From Ancylobacter sp. SL191 (GTDB lineage: Bacteria; Pseudomonadota; Alphaproteobacteria; Rhizobiales; Xanthobacteraceae): DNA of 64,000 nt. The position numbers and the translations under genes are program-made. The DNA is taken from positions 1,678,501-1,742,500 of the forward strand of contig NZ_CP113056.1 of NCBI RefSeq assembly GCF_026625645.1, in the 5' to 3' direction. Positions 25,795 to 35,041 of the stretch are shown here, piece by piece (position 1 is the first letter of the stretch; each line of letters begins with the position of its first letter). The notes under the pieces were generated by a model. It searched no databases. It was not told where the DNA came from and worked only from the letters and a program-made list of their open reading frames with translations.

Positions 25795-26967
25795 TCACGG
25801 CGCGGGAGACCCCGCCGCCGGGGGGGCCGGCGTGAGACCGGCAGGCACCGATGAGCCCGCCATGCCCGTGGGCTGTGTGCCGGTCGCCTGCCAGGCCTTC
25901 AGCCGCGCATCGACCTCGGCCCGCTCCTGTGGCGTCAGGTTCTCCACCAGCTTGTCGAGCATGGGATCATCGAGCTTCTGCGCCTTGGCGGTGAGGTGCC
26001 AGGCCGCCGCCGCGATCTTGTCCTGCGGCACGCCGCGCCCGGCGGAGAGGATGCGCGCATAGCGGTTCTGCGCGATCGGGTTGCCAGCGAGCGCGGCCTT
26101 GCGGAAAAGCTCGGCCGCGCGGGCCTCGTCCTTCTGCACCCCGGTGCCGTTGAACAGCATGATGGCGAGTTCGGTGGTGGCGACAGTGCTGCCGAGATCG
26201 TCGCCCCGGCTGAGCAGGCGCGCGGTCTCGCGCGGATCCTTCGGCACGCCATTGCCATCGCGATAGAGCGTGGCGAGGGCGTAGACGGCGTCCGGCTGGT
26301 CGGCCTCGGCGGCGCGCTTGAACCATTCGGCGGCTTCCGCCGGCTCGCGCGGGGCGACCGCGCCCTGAAGGTAGATCAGGCCGAGATTATAGGCCGCCGC
26401 CGCATTGCCCTTGGCCGCCGCCTGACGCAGCAGGGCGACGCCGTCATCCTTCTGGTCCGGCGCACCAGAAATGAGCTTCATCGAGCCGAGGGTGAACAGC
26501 GCGTCCGCATTGCCCTTGGCGGCCGCCGCCTCGAACCATTTCTGCGCGGCTTCCTTGTCCTGCGGCACGCCATAGCCTTGCGAGAGAATTTCACCGGCCA
26601 GCACCATGGCCGCCGTGTCGCCCTGCTTGGTGGCGCGCTGGACGGCGAGGTCGAGCGCGGTGCGGTAGCGCCCGCGCTGGAAGGCGGCATAGGCGGGATC
26701 GGGCTTGGGCGGTGTCTTCGGCTGGGTCGCCTTCGGCTTGGCCAGCTTGATCGCGGGCGCGGCCTTGGCGGGTGTCTTGCTGCCCGGCGGCACCGCGTCG
26801 ACGCCCGGCGGGGCATCGCTCGGCGCGGGATTGATCACCGGCAGGCTGATCGGGCCGTCCGAGGCGGGCGACCCGTCCTGCGCCCACGCGGCAAGCGGCG
26901 CTACCAGCAGGGTCGCCAGCGCGACGCCGTGCAGCGCAGGCCTCAGCAGGCGGGCGGGCCAGCGCAT
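25795..26967 (-). CDS. Exported Sel1-repeat (TPR-like) protein
   Basis: A 390-residue secreted or periplasmic protein with a signal peptide ending near PLAAWAQ (about residue 30) and a Pro/Ala/Lys linker to about 90. Several tandem Sel1 repeats follow from about 100 to 330, each of the form AAxxFxxAAxxGNxxAxxxLG (for instance KWFEAAAAKGNADALFTLGS and EWFKRAAEADQPDAVYALAT). Sel1 proteins scaffold envelope or signalling complexes. It overlaps the stop of the ThiE-like gene by one base (TGATG), so the two are co-translated. The degenerate GGDEF-EAL gene follows on the same strand, a possible functional partner. Confidence 0.85.
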   Translation of the reverse strand: MRWPARLLRPALHGVALATLLVAPLAAWAQDGSPASDGPISLPVINPAPSDAPPGVDAVPPGSKTPAKAAPAIKLAKPKATQPKTPPKPDPAYAAFQRGRYRTALDLAVQRATKQGDTAAMVLAGEILSQGYGVPQDKEAAQKWFEAAAAKGNADALFTLGSMKLISGAPDQKDDGVALLRQAAAKGNAAAAYNLGLIYLQGAVAPREPAEAAEWFKRAAEADQPDAVYALATLYRDGNGVPKDPRETARLLSRGDDLGSTVATTELAIMLFNGTGVQKDEARAAELFRKAALAGNPIAQNRYARILSAGRGVPQDKIAAAAWHLTAKAQKLDDPMLDKLVENLTPQERAEVDARLKAWQATGTQPTGMAGSSVPAGLTPAPPAAGSPAP

Positions 26968-27617
26968 CAGGCGGACGCTCCAGCCAGTGCCTCGGCGAGC
27001 GCGGCGCGCTCAGCCAGCAGCGTGTGCTCGATGGCGATGAAGTCGGCGCCGGCGATGGCGAGCGCCTGCACCTCGTCCAGCGAACCGGCATAGGCGACGC
27101 AGGGCGGCTCGAAGAGCTGCACCCACCAATCGGTGCGCTCGAGCGTCGTCTCGAAAGGCGGGCGGCGTCCCTGCGCGTCAGGCTCGCCGAACATCACGTA
27201 ATCCGCGCCGGCTTCGGCCGCCGTCATGGCGTCGTGCTTGGTGCGCAGGCCGCCGGCGCCGGCGATGCCGTTCGGGCGCAGGGCGGCGAGCGCGCCCTTG
27301 AGCGCAACCGGGCCGTCGAGATGGGCGCCATCGGCCTCGAGCGCGAGGGCGAGCGCCGCGTTCGCCTCGATCAGGCAGGCCGCGCCGATGGCGTGGCTGG
27401 CGGCGACCAGCGGGCGCAGCCGGTTGGACGGCTTGTCATCCGCGCCGGCCTCGGGGCGCAGCAGCACGGCGGCGATGTCCAGCGTCTCGCCGGCGGAGCG
27501 CAGGGCCGTGGCGGCGGCTTCCCCTCCGGCGGCGTCACCGGGCGCGGCGACGAGCACATAAAGGCGGGGAAGGGTACGGGCAGGTTCTTGGACAGGTCGG
27601 ACCATGAGATCAGCCAT
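26967..27617 (-). CDS. Thiamine phosphate synthase-like protein
   Basis: A 216-residue TIM-barrel protein resembling ThiE/TenI. Strands and loops are recognisable: LYVLVAAPGD at the start, ACLIEANAALALALEADGAHLDGP (the GVHLG region), GADYVMFGEPD and AIAGADFIAIEHTLL. Several ThiE active-site positions look altered (for example the GVHLGQ motif reads GAHLDG), so it may be a divergent paralogue rather than the pathway enzyme. The start has no clear SD. Translationally coupled to the Sel1 gene. No other thiamine genes are nearby. Confidence 0.68.
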   Translation of the reverse strand: MADLMVRPVQEPARTLPRLYVLVAAPGDAAGGEAAATALRSAGETLDIAAVLLRPEAGADDKPSNRLRPLVAASHAIGAACLIEANAALALALEADGAHLDGPVALKGALAALRPNGIAGAGGLRTKHDAMTAAEAGADYVMFGEPDAQGRRPPFETTLERTDWWVQLFEPPCVAYAGSLDEVQALAIAGADFIAIEHTLLAERAALAEALAGASA

Positions 27618-27894
27618 GTTGCAGGATGGCGGCGAAAGCGCGGCAGCCGTCGCCTGTCTAGAGCCCTTCGCGCCGCAACGGAATCGCGGTGGCGACGAAA
27701 AGCGCCTCGAAAGCGCCCCCCATGCGAAAAAACGCCGATGTGCGCGCTTCCGGCTTAACCCATTCTTCGCCGTGCCGGCAGCTCGCGCGTCTGTGCGCGC
27801 CGGGCTGCTTCACCCGGTCACATCTGCGGTGGTACAGACTTCCGGTGCGCTCCGCCGGATCGCTTCGGCCGTACCCAGCAAAAATGGGGGAAAC

Positions 27895-30372
27895 ATGCCC
27901 ATCCGCCACGCCCGCATCGCCCTTCTGCTCGCCGCAAGCACACTCGGCGTCGTGCCGGCCCTTGCCCAGCAGCCGGCGGGCCAGCCCACCGCGCCGCCGG
28001 CCGCTGCCGCGCAAGATTCCGCTGTGCCCGCGACGCTGGCCTGGCCGCGCAGCTTCGATCTCGGCGACCAGATGATTCAGCTCTATCAGCCTCTGGTCGA
28101 GCAGTTTGACGGCAATACGCTCACCGGCCGCGCCGCCGTCGCCATCGGGCCGAAGACCGGCACGCCGACCTATGGCATCGCTCATTTCACCGCGCATGTG
28201 ACGATCGACAAGCCGGCGCGCCTTGCCCAGCTCAACAACATCGCCGTCACCAAGGTGGACGTCCCGACCGACCCGTCGCAGGACGTGACGCTGATGAGCG
28301 CGCTGCAGTCGCACCTGCCGCCCGAAGGCATGACGGTCGCGCTCGACCATCTTCTCACCAGCTACGCCGCGTCCAAGGAGATCACCAAGGACATGACGCA
28401 GCCGGTCGAGAACACGCCGCCGCGCGTGCTGTTCGCCGACAAGCCGACCATTCTCGTGCTGGTGGCCGGCGATCCGGTCCTGCGCCCCGTTGATGGCGCG
28501 GCCGGCTTCCAGCGGGTGATCAACACCCATCCGCTGATCCTTGTCGACGCCAACGGCGGCTATCACCTGCAGGCGGCCGGCGCCTGGTACGCGGCCAAGG
28601 CCATTACCGGGCCGTGGGCGCTCGACACCCGTCCCGACGCGTCGGTCCAGGCAGCGGGTAGCATGGCGAATTATGCCGAGGCCGCCCAGTCGCTGCTGCC
28701 GGCCAGCGGCCAGCCGCCGAAGGTGCCGCCGGCCATCGTCGTCTCCACCCAGCCGGCCGAGCTCGTCATCACCGACGGCGCCCCGCAGATGGTGCCGGTG
28801 AACGGCACGGCGCTGCTGCGCGTCGGCAATGCCGACCACGCCATCATTCTCGATCCGACGAGCAACCAGTATTACATCCTGATCTCCGGCCGCTGGTTCC
28901 GCGCCGCCGGGCTGAACGGCCCGTGGAGTTTCGTGCCCGGCGCCAGCCTGCCGGCGGACTTCAAGAAGATCGCCCCGACCGACCCGGCGGCGAACGCGCT
29001 GGTCGCCGTGCCCGGCACGCCGCAGGCGAAGGAAGCGGCCATCGCCGCCACCATCCCGCAGACCGCGACCATCGCGCGCAACACCCAGCTCACCGTGCAG
29101 TATGACGGCGGGGCACCGCGCTTCGTGCCGATCAAGGGCACGCGGCTGTCCTATGCGGAGAACACCCGCACCCCGGTCATCATGGTCGACCCGACGCGCT
29201 ATTATGCGCTGTTCAAGGCGGCCTGGTTCGTCGCGGGTGCGCCGGAGGGCCCGTGGTTCGTGACCGCGACGGTACCGGCGGCGATCTACACCATCCCGCC
29301 CTCGTCGCCGCTGCATTATGTGACCTATGTGAAGGTCTATGCCGCGACCCCCGATGTGGTGACGGTCGGCTACACGCCGGGCTATCTCGGCGTGGTGCTC
29401 TCGCCCGACAACACGGTGGTCTATGGCACCGGCTATGACTGCATCGGCTATGTCGGCAGCTTCTGGTATGGCTGCCCGGCGACCTATGGCTACAATGCCG
29501 CATTCGCCTGGACGACCGGCTTCGCCTTCGGCTTCGCGGCGGGCTATCCGTGGGGTGCGTGGGGCCCGGCCTGGGGGCCCTATTGGGGCCCCGGTCCGTG
29601 GGGTGGGCCCTGGGCGGGTGTGAACGTCAACCAGACCAACATCTATGGCCAGTGGGGCGCCAACGCCACCATCACCCATGCCTATGGCTATAACCCGTGG
29701 ACCGGGACGCAGGGCGTCGCCAACGCGGTGAACGGCGTGACGGCCAATGGCACCGCCTTCCAGGGCCGCTCGGGCGCCGCCTTCAACCCGTGGACCGGAA
29801 ACTATGCGGCCGGGCGCGAGGGCTCGTTCTTCAACCCCAATACGGGTGCGGAGGGCGCGGCGCGGGCGGGCGTGGTCGGCAATGTCGACAGCGGCAATTT
29901 CGCCGCCGGTCGGCAGTCCGCCGCCTATAACCCGACCACTGGCTTCGGCCATGCCTCGGAGAGCGGTGTGGCGGTCAATAACGGGCAGGTCAGCGCCGAC
30001 AGCCGCGGCATCGTTGGCAACACCAAGACCGGCAATGCGGTCGCCTGGAACAACGGCAACGTCTATACCGACCATGATGGCAGCATCCATCAGTACGACC
30101 CGGCGAGCGGCTGGCAGAACCACACCGCCAATGGCTGGCAGTCGGACAGCGACGCGTCGCAGATCGACCGGCTGAACCAGCAGCGCAGCTTCCAGCAGTT
30201 CGGCAATGACCGGGTGGACAGCATCGCCCGCGCCGGTGGCTTCCAGAATGCCGGTGCCGATTACGGCCGCTCCTTTGGCGGCGGCGATTACGGCGGCTTC
30301 CGTGGCGGCGGGGACTTCGGCGGTGGATTCCGGGGTGGCATGGGCGGCTTTGGCGGTGGCTTCCGCCGTTGA
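27895..30372 (+). CDS. Large exported repeat protein with GPW modules and Gly-rich tail
   Basis: 825 residues with a signal peptide (cleavage near VVPALAQQ). The middle holds at least three spaced copies of a W-x(n)-GPW module (AWYAAKAITGPWALD, RWFRAAGLNGPWSFVP, AWFVAGAPEGPWFV), each preceded by a strand-rich segment. A Trp/Gly/Pro/Tyr-rich block follows (YPWGAWGPAWGPYWGPGPWG, about residues 555-575). Next come short repeats built on NPWTG/NPNTG/NPTTG, each followed by a GREG-, ARAG- or ESG-like end. The C-terminus is almost pure Gly, Phe, Arg and Asp. The type is seen in Hyphomicrobiales under vague names, and I do not know its function; a surface or envelope-structural role is inference. 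An SD (GGGGGAAAC) precedes the ATG, and a strong terminator follows. Confidence 0.8.
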   Translation: MPIRHARIALLLAASTLGVVPALAQQPAGQPTAPPAAAAQDSAVPATLAWPRSFDLGDQMIQLYQPLVEQFDGNTLTGRAAVAIGPKTGTPTYGIAHFTAHVTIDKPARLAQLNNIAVTKVDVPTDPSQDVTLMSALQSHLPPEGMTVALDHLLTSYAASKEITKDMTQPVENTPPRVLFADKPTILVLVAGDPVLRPVDGAAGFQRVINTHPLILVDANGGYHLQAAGAWYAAKAITGPWALDTRPDASVQAAGSMANYAEAAQSLLPASGQPPKVPPAIVVSTQPAELVITDGAPQMVPVNGTALLRVGNADHAIILDPTSNQYYILISGRWFRAAGLNGPWSFVPGASLPADFKKIAPTDPAANALVAVPGTPQAKEAAIAATIPQTATIARNTQLTVQYDGGAPRFVPIKGTRLSYAENTRTPVIMVDPTRYYALFKAAWFVAGAPEGPWFVTATVPAAIYTIPPSSPLHYVTYVKVYAATPDVVTVGYTPGYLGVVLSPDNTVVYGTGYDCIGYVGSFWYGCPATYGYNAAFAWTTGFAFGFAAGYPWGAWGPAWGPYWGPGPWGGPWAGVNVNQTNIYGQWGANATITHAYGYNPWTGTQGVANAVNGVTANGTAFQGRSGAAFNPWTGNYAAGREGSFFNPNTGAEGAARAGVVGNVDSGNFAAGRQSAAYNPTTGFGHASESGVAVNNGQVSADSRGIVGNTKTGNAVAWNNGNVYTDHDGSIHQYDPASGWQNHTANGWQSDSDASQIDRLNQQRSFQQFGNDRVDSIARAGGFQNAGADYGRSFGGGDYGGFRGGGDFGGGFRGGMGGFGGGFRR

Positions 30373-30389
30373 ACCTCACCTGATGTGGA

Positions 30390-30418
30390 AATCCCCGGCT
30401 TTGGCCGGGGATTTTTTT
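30390..30418 (+). terminator. Intrinsic terminator of the repeat-protein gene
   Basis: Arms AATCCCCGGC and GCCGGGGATT with a four-base loop, followed by a run of T. It lies 18 bases after the stop codon and is a textbook Rho-independent terminator. Confidence 0.9.
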
Positions 30419-30430
30419 GGCTCCGTCGCC

Positions 30431-31273
30431 TCAGCCCATGCGGCCCGTCACATAGCGGGCGGTGCGTTCGTCGCGCGGCGCCGCGAAGATCTGCTCGGTC
30501 GTGCCGAATTCGATCAGCTCGCCAAGATACAGAAATGCCGTGTAGTCCGACAGGCGGGCGGCCTGCTGCAGATTGTGCGTGACGATCACGATGGTGCTGT
30601 CGGCTTTCAGCGTCTCGATGGTGGTTTCGATCTTGGCGGTTGAAATGGGATCGAGTGCTGAACAGGGCTCGTCGAGAAGAATGACCTCGGGCCGCACCGC
30701 CATGGTGCGCGCGAGGCAGAGGCGCTGCTGCTGCCCACCCGACAGGCTGAGCGCATCATGGTCGAGAAGATGATGGACCTCGTCCCACAGTGCGGCGCGG
30801 CGCAACGCGTCCTCCACCCGCACATCGAGGTCGGTGGCGGAGAGTTCCTCGTTGAGGCGCAGGCCGATGGCGACATTGTCGTAGATCGACATCGGGAAGG
30901 GCGCTGGCTTCTGCGTGACCATGCCGACGCGCCGACGCAGGGTGAGCACGTCCGTGCCCGGTGCGAGGATATCGGTTCCATCGAGCAGGACCGATCCCGT
31001 CACATGCTGCTCCTCATAGAGGTCGGCCATACGGTTCAGCACGCGCAGCAAGGTGGACTTGCCACAGCCGGACGGACCGATCAGCGCGGTGATGCGATTG
31101 GCGTGAATGGGTAGGGAAACATCCGTCAAAGCCGGCTTGTGGCCGAATGAAAAGCCGACATGACAGATGTCGAGTTTGACCGAATCCTGGCGCTTCGCTG
31201 CGGGACTACGGCCGGAAAGCTGGCCGACATCGAACTCAAATCGTGTGGGATCGGTTCTAGGATCGTGTCGCAC
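30431..31273 (-). CDS. pstB: Phosphate-type ABC transporter ATPase (PstB-like), solitary
   Basis: A 280-residue ATPase. Walker [10 protein letters not shown] at 66-74, signature LSGGQQQRL, Walker [14 protein letters not shown] and switch [16 protein letters not shown] are intact. The PstB-typical end [13 protein letters not shown] argues for the phosphate importer family. A GTG start at 31273 was chosen because GGGAGGAAG sits seven bases before it; this adds about 35 non-conserved residues. No pstS, pstC, pstA or phoU lies in the window, so it is either a displaced duplicate or works with permeases elsewhere. Confidence 0.86.
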   Translation of the reverse strand: MRHDPRTDPTRFEFDVGQLSGRSPAAKRQDSVKLDICHVGFSFGHKPALTDVSLPIHANRITALIGPSGCGKSTLLRVLNRMADLYEEQHVTGSVLLDGTDILAPGTDVLTLRRRVGMVTQKPAPFPMSIYDNVAIGLRLNEELSATDLDVRVEDALRRAALWDEVHHLLDHDALSLSGGQQQRLCLARTMAVRPEVILLDEPCSALDPISTAKIETTIETLKADSTIVIVTHNLQQAARLSDYTAFLYLGELIEFGTTEQIFAAPRDERTARYVTGRMG

Positions 31274-31379
31274 GCTGCTTCCTCCCGTGGAAGGCGAGTG
31301 AACAGTGCTTTGGCCCCGCTTTCGTTGCGGAAAGTCAAGTGACGTCGAGTGTTTCCAAGCAATTATAAGAGCCGGCAAA

Positions 31380-31409
31380 TAAAAATGCCGCCCCTGGGGG
31401 CGGCATTCT
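31380..31409 (-). terminator. Intrinsic terminator after fba
   Basis: Read on the minus strand: GAATGCCGCCCCCAGG, then GGCGGCATTTTTATTT, a strong GC stem followed by a T-rich tract, 31 bases beyond the fba stop. It ends the tkt-gap-pgk-fba transcript. Confidence 0.88.
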
Positions 31410-31439
31410 TCGTCGCAGCGCCAATGCTGGAGAAACGGC

Positions 31440-32465
31440 TCAGGCCGCTTTCTTCTGCTCGATCTCCGGCGTCCACTGACCGAGCGCGGCGAGGTAGTTC
31501 ATCTTCGCGCGGTGGGTGAAAGCGGCCTGGCCGGCGGCGATGTTCTCGGGCTTGCCCGACCACGCCTTCTGCGGCGCGGCCTGCAGGGCGCGGCCATAGG
31601 AGAAGGTGAGGTTCCACGGCAGCCCGCCGCCACGGATCATCGCGTCGAGATGGGCGGTGGCTTCCTCGTCCGACTGGCCGCCCGACAGGAAGGCGACGCT
31701 CGGAATGGCGGTCGGCACGCAGTTCTTGAGGCAGCGCACGGTCTTTTCCGCCACTTCCTCGACCGAGGCCTGCTTGCCCGACTTCTTGCCGGCGATGACC
31801 ATGTTCGGCTTCAGCACGGTGCCTTCGAGCTTCACGCGGCCGTAGAAGAGCTGCTGGAAGACCTCCTTCAGCACCCACTCGGTGACCTCGTAGCAGCGGT
31901 CGATGTCGTGGTCGCCGTCCATCAGGACTTCCGGCTCGACGATCGGCACGATGCCGGCGGCCTGGGCCAGCGCCGCATAGCGGGCGAGGGCCTGGGCATT
32001 GGCGAGGATCGAGGTGTAGCTCGGGATGTGCGGCCCGATATCGATCACCGCGCGCCACTTCGCGAAGCGCGCGCCGAGGTCGTAATATTCCTTGAAGCGC
32101 TCGCCGAGGCCGTCGAGACCCTCGGTGATGGTCTCGCCGGGGCAACCGGGCTGGGGCCGCGCGCCGGCATCGACCTTGATGCCGGGGATGGAGCCGGCCT
32201 TCGCGATCAGTTCGGTCAGCGGCGTGCCGTCCGCCGCCTTCTGGCGGATCGTCTCGTCGAACAGGATGACGCCGGAAATGTACTTCGTCATCGCCTCGTC
32301 GGAGCGGAACAGCATCTCGCGATAGTCGCGACGGTTCTCAAAGGTCGATTCGACCCCGATCGCGTCGAAACGCTTCTTGATGGTGCTCGAGCTTTCGTCG
32401 GCGGCGAGGATCCCCTTGCCACCTGCTGCCAGTTTGTACGCGACCTCTTCGAGGCTAGCCGTCAT
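31440..32465 (-). CDS. fba: Fructose-bisphosphate aldolase, class I
   Basis: A 341-residue Schiff-base aldolase interconverting fructose 1,6-bisphosphate with dihydroxyacetone phosphate and glyceraldehyde 3-phosphate. Recognisable are [16 protein letters not shown] near the N-terminus, [25 protein letters not shown] and the Schiff-base lysine in TVLKPNMVI. It is the metazoan-like class I type, found in many alphaproteobacteria. The ATG at 32465 ([10 protein letters not shown]) fits family starts. Last gene of the tkt-gap-pgk-fba operon, separated from pgk by a hairpin-bearing gap and closed by a strong terminator. Confidence 0.95.
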   Translation of the reverse strand: MTASLEEVAYKLAAGGKGILAADESSSTIKKRFDAIGVESTFENRRDYREMLFRSDEAMTKYISGVILFDETIRQKAADGTPLTELIAKAGSIPGIKVDAGARPQPGCPGETITEGLDGLGERFKEYYDLGARFAKWRAVIDIGPHIPSYTSILANAQALARYAALAQAAGIVPIVEPEVLMDGDHDIDRCYEVTEWVLKEVFQQLFYGRVKLEGTVLKPNMVIAGKKSGKQASVEEVAEKTVRCLKNCVPTAIPSVAFLSGGQSDEEATAHLDAMIRGGGLPWNLTFSYGRALQAAPQKAWSGKPENIAAGQAAFTHRAKMNYLAALGQWTPEIEQKKAA

Positions 32466-32537
32466 CTCTCTCTCCCGCGCGAAACAGATGAACCCGGCCC
32501 TCATCGGGAAAATCCGGGTCGATCCGAGTTATAGCAC

Positions 32538-32582
32538 CCGGCCCGTTCCTGTCTCGGTATCCCGAGCTTCTCGACGGGCCGG
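32538..32582 (-). promoter_or_regulatory. Intercistronic hairpin between pgk and fba
   Basis: Outer arms CCGGCCCGT and ACGGGCCGG (9 bp, perfect) enclose inner arms CTCGG and CCGAG. No T-run follows on the minus strand. It sits 10 bases after the pgk stop and may stabilise or process the polycistronic mRNA. Confidence 0.5.
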
Positions 32583-32591
32583 ATGAAGGCT

Positions 32592-33791
32592 TTAGCGCCG
32601 TAGCGCCTCGACACCCGGCAGCGCCTTGCCCTCGAGCCATTCGAGGAAGGCGCCGCCCGCGGTGGACACATAGGTGAAACGCTGCGCCACCCCGGCATGG
32701 TTCAGGGCCGCAACGGTGTCGCCGCCGCCGGCGACCGAGAGCAGCTCGCCCGCATCCGTCAGATCGGCCGCCGCCTGCGCCACCGCGACCGTCGCGGTGT
32801 CGAAGGGCGGCAGCTCGAAGGCGCCGAAGGGGCCGTTCCACACGACGGTCTTGGCCGCCTTGAGCTTGACGACGACGTTCGCGGCGGAGGCCGGGCCGGC
32901 GTCGAGCATCATCTCGTCGGCCTTGATGTCGTCGACCGAGGCGACACGATGGGCCGCATGCGCCTTGAACTCGGTGGCCGCCAGCGCGTCTACCGGCAGG
33001 ATCACCTCGCAGCCGGCCGCCTTGGCCTTGTCGAGGATGTCCAGCGCCGTGGCGGCAAGGTCATGCTCGCAGAGCGATTTGCCGACATCCTTGCCCTGGG
33101 CGGCAAGGAAGGTGTTGGCCATGCCGCCACCGATGACGAGCATGTCGACCTTGGCGACGAGGTTGCCGAGCAGTTCGAGCTTGGAGGACACCTTGGCGCC
33201 GCCGACGACCGCCATGACCGGGCGCTCGGGGGCTTCCAGCGCCTTGGCCAGCGCCTCGATCTCCACCTGCATGCAGCGTCCGGCAAAGGCCGGCAGCGTG
33301 TGGGCGAGGCCCTCGGTGGAGGCGTGGGCGCGGTGGGCGGTGGCGAAGGCATCGTTGACATAGAGATCGCCCAGCGCGGCGAGCGCGGCGACGAAGTCTG
33401 GGTCGTTCTTCTCTTCCCGCTTGTCGAAGCGGGTGTTCTCCAGCAGCAGGACCTCGCCCGGCTTGAGCGCGGCGACGGCGGCCTCGGCGACCGGGCCGAT
33501 GGTGGCCGGGGCGAAGGCGACGGGCTTGCCGAGACGGGAGGCGACCTCGCCGGCGATGGGCGCCAGCGTCAGTGCCGGATCCTCGCCCTTGGGGCGGCCG
33601 AAATGGGCCAGCAGGATGACCTTGCCGCCCTTGTCCGCGATCTCGCGGATGGTCGGCAGCACGGCCTGGATGCGGGTGTCGTCGGTGACCTTGCCGGCAT
33701 CGACCGGCACGTTGAGGTCCACGCGCACGAGCACGCGCTTGCCCGCGACGTCGGCGTCGTCGAGCGTACGGAAGGCGGATGCCTCGCTCAT
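32592..33791 (-). CDS. pgk: Phosphoglycerate kinase
   Basis: A 399-residue two-domain kinase exchanging phosphate between 1,3-bisphosphoglycerate and ADP. Signature blocks are [55 protein letters not shown] and the C-terminal nucleotide block [12 protein letters not shown]. Length is standard. The ATG at 33791 gives [15 protein letters not shown], matching alphaproteobacterial homologues; earlier in-frame sequence lies in the gap-pgk spacer. Third gene of the tkt-gap-pgk-fba operon. Confidence 0.97.
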   Translation of the reverse strand: MSEASAFRTLDDADVAGKRVLVRVDLNVPVDAGKVTDDTRIQAVLPTIREIADKGGKVILLAHFGRPKGEDPALTLAPIAGEVASRLGKPVAFAPATIGPVAEAAVAALKPGEVLLLENTRFDKREEKNDPDFVAALAALGDLYVNDAFATAHRAHASTEGLAHTLPAFAGRCMQVEIEALAKALEAPERPVMAVVGGAKVSSKLELLGNLVAKVDMLVIGGGMANTFLAAQGKDVGKSLCEHDLAATALDILDKAKAAGCEVILPVDALAATEFKAHAAHRVASVDDIKADEMMLDAGPASAANVVVKLKAAKTVVWNGPFGAFELPPFDTATVAVAQAAADLTDAGELLSVAGGGDTVAALNHAGVAQRFTYVSTAGGAFLEWLEGKALPGVEALRR

Positions 33792-33829
33792 TGGGGTTCT
33801 CCCTCGGTTGGGTTGATCTGGAAACGAAG

Positions 33830-33859
33830 CGGCCGGGCCTCCTGGGGAGGGCCCGGCCG
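33830..33859 (-). promoter_or_regulatory. Intercistronic hairpin between gap and pgk
   Basis: Perfect 10-bp arms CGGCCGGGCC and GGCCCGGCCG around a ten-base loop, seven bases past the gap stop. No T-run follows on the minus strand, so it is more likely an mRNA stabiliser, processing site or attenuator than a full terminator. Confidence 0.5.
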
Positions 33860-33865
33860 GGCGGC

Positions 33866-34876
33866 TCAGATCAGCTTGCCGAGGGCAACCGCCGTGTCCG
33901 ACATGCGGTTGGAGAAGCCCCATTCATTATCGTACCAGGACAGCACCCGGACGAAATTGCCTTCCAGCACCTTGGTCTGGTCGAGGTGGAAGATCGAGGA
34001 ATGCGGGTCGTGGTTGAAGTCCGAGGAGACGTTCGGCTGGTCGGTGAAGCCGAGCACGCCCTTCAGCGGCCCGGAGGTCGCGGCGGCCTTGATCGCCTCG
34101 TTGATCTCTTCCTTCGTCACCGTCTTCTTGGCGACGAACTTGAAGTCGACCACCGAGACGTTCGGGGTCGGCACGCGGATCGAGGTGCCGTCCAGCTTGC
34201 CGGCGAGCTCGGGGAGCACGAGGCCCACCGCCTTGGCGGCGCCCGTCGTGGTCGGGATCATCGACAGCGCCGCGGCGCGGGCGCGGTAGAGATCCTTGTG
34301 CATGGTGTCCAGCGTCGGCTGGTCGCCCGTGTAGGAATGGATCGTCGTCATGAAGCCGTGGTCGATGCCGACCGCGTCGTTCAGCACCTTGGCCACCGGC
34401 GCGAGGCAATTGGTGGTGCAGGACGCGTTGGAGATGACCAGGTGATCCTTGGTCAGCTTGTCGTGGTTCACGCCGAACACGACGGTCAGGTCGGCGCCGT
34501 CGGACGGGGCGGAGACCACGACCCGCTTGGCGCCGGCCTGGAGATGGGCGGCGGCCTTGTCGCGGGCGGTGAAGATGCCGGTGCACTCAAGCGCGATGTC
34601 CACGCCGAGTGCGGTGTGCGGCAGCTCCGCCGGGTTGCGGACGGCGGTGACCTTGATCGGGCCGCGGCCCACATTGATAGTGTCGCCGTCGACGGTCACG
34701 GTGCCGGGAAACTTCCCGTGGACGCTGTCGAAGCGGAAGAGGTGGGCATTCGTCTCGACCGGGCCGAGATCGTTGATGGCGACCACCTCGATGTCCGTGC
34801 GGCCGGATTCAATGATGGCGCGAAGAACGTTCCGGCCAATGCGTCCGAAACCGTTGATGGCAACCTTGAGCGTCAT
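33866..34876 (-). CDS. gap: Glyceraldehyde-3-phosphate dehydrogenase, type I
   Basis: A 336-residue NAD-linked dehydrogenase. The nucleotide-binding [10 protein letters not shown] lies near the N-terminus, and D36 (VVAINDLGP) favours NAD over NADP. The catalytic cysteine is C153 in [12 protein letters not shown]. The S-loop region TTGAAKAVG and the late [13 protein letters not shown] are complete. Second gene of the operon, between tkt and pgk, with hairpins on either side. The grouping with tkt fits both glycolysis/gluconeogenesis and a Calvin-type pentose cycle; no Rubisco or PRK genes are seen here. Confidence 0.97.
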   Translation of the reverse strand: MTLKVAINGFGRIGRNVLRAIIESGRTDIEVVAINDLGPVETNAHLFRFDSVHGKFPGTVTVDGDTINVGRGPIKVTAVRNPAELPHTALGVDIALECTGIFTARDKAAAHLQAGAKRVVVSAPSDGADLTVVFGVNHDKLTKDHLVISNASCTTNCLAPVAKVLNDAVGIDHGFMTTIHSYTGDQPTLDTMHKDLYRARAAALSMIPTTTGAAKAVGLVLPELAGKLDGTSIRVPTPNVSVVDFKFVAKKTVTKEEINEAIKAAATSGPLKGVLGFTDQPNVSSDFNHDPHSSIFHLDQTKVLEGNFVRVLSWYDNEWGFSNRMSDTAVALGKLI

Positions 34877-34989
34877 GCGTCTATCCCCAGGTGAGCTTCT
34901 TCATGTCGAACCAACCGCGCGCAAGGGTCTTAGCGCGGTCGCCGTTACGACACCAGCCGCGCATTTCGCCGCTGCCACCTGAGCGCGGG

Positions 34990-35014
34990 GCTGGCGCAGT
35001 TTTCATGCGCCAGC
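34990..35014 (-). promoter_or_regulatory. Intercistronic hairpin between tkt and gap
   Basis: Perfect 9-bp arms GCTGGCGCA and TGCGCCAGC around a seven-base loop, 28 bases past the tkt stop. On the minus strand CCCCGCGC follows, not a T-run. It is the first of three such hairpins in this operon. Confidence 0.5.
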
Positions 35015-35041
35015 CGCATAGCTTGCCTCGTGGCGAGCGGA

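Noticed and set aside
27658..30123. 821-codon minus-strand frame opposite the repeat-protein gene
   Set aside because: No domain, Arg/Gly/Asp-rich. The plus-strand frame has a signal peptide, SD, repeats and a terminator.
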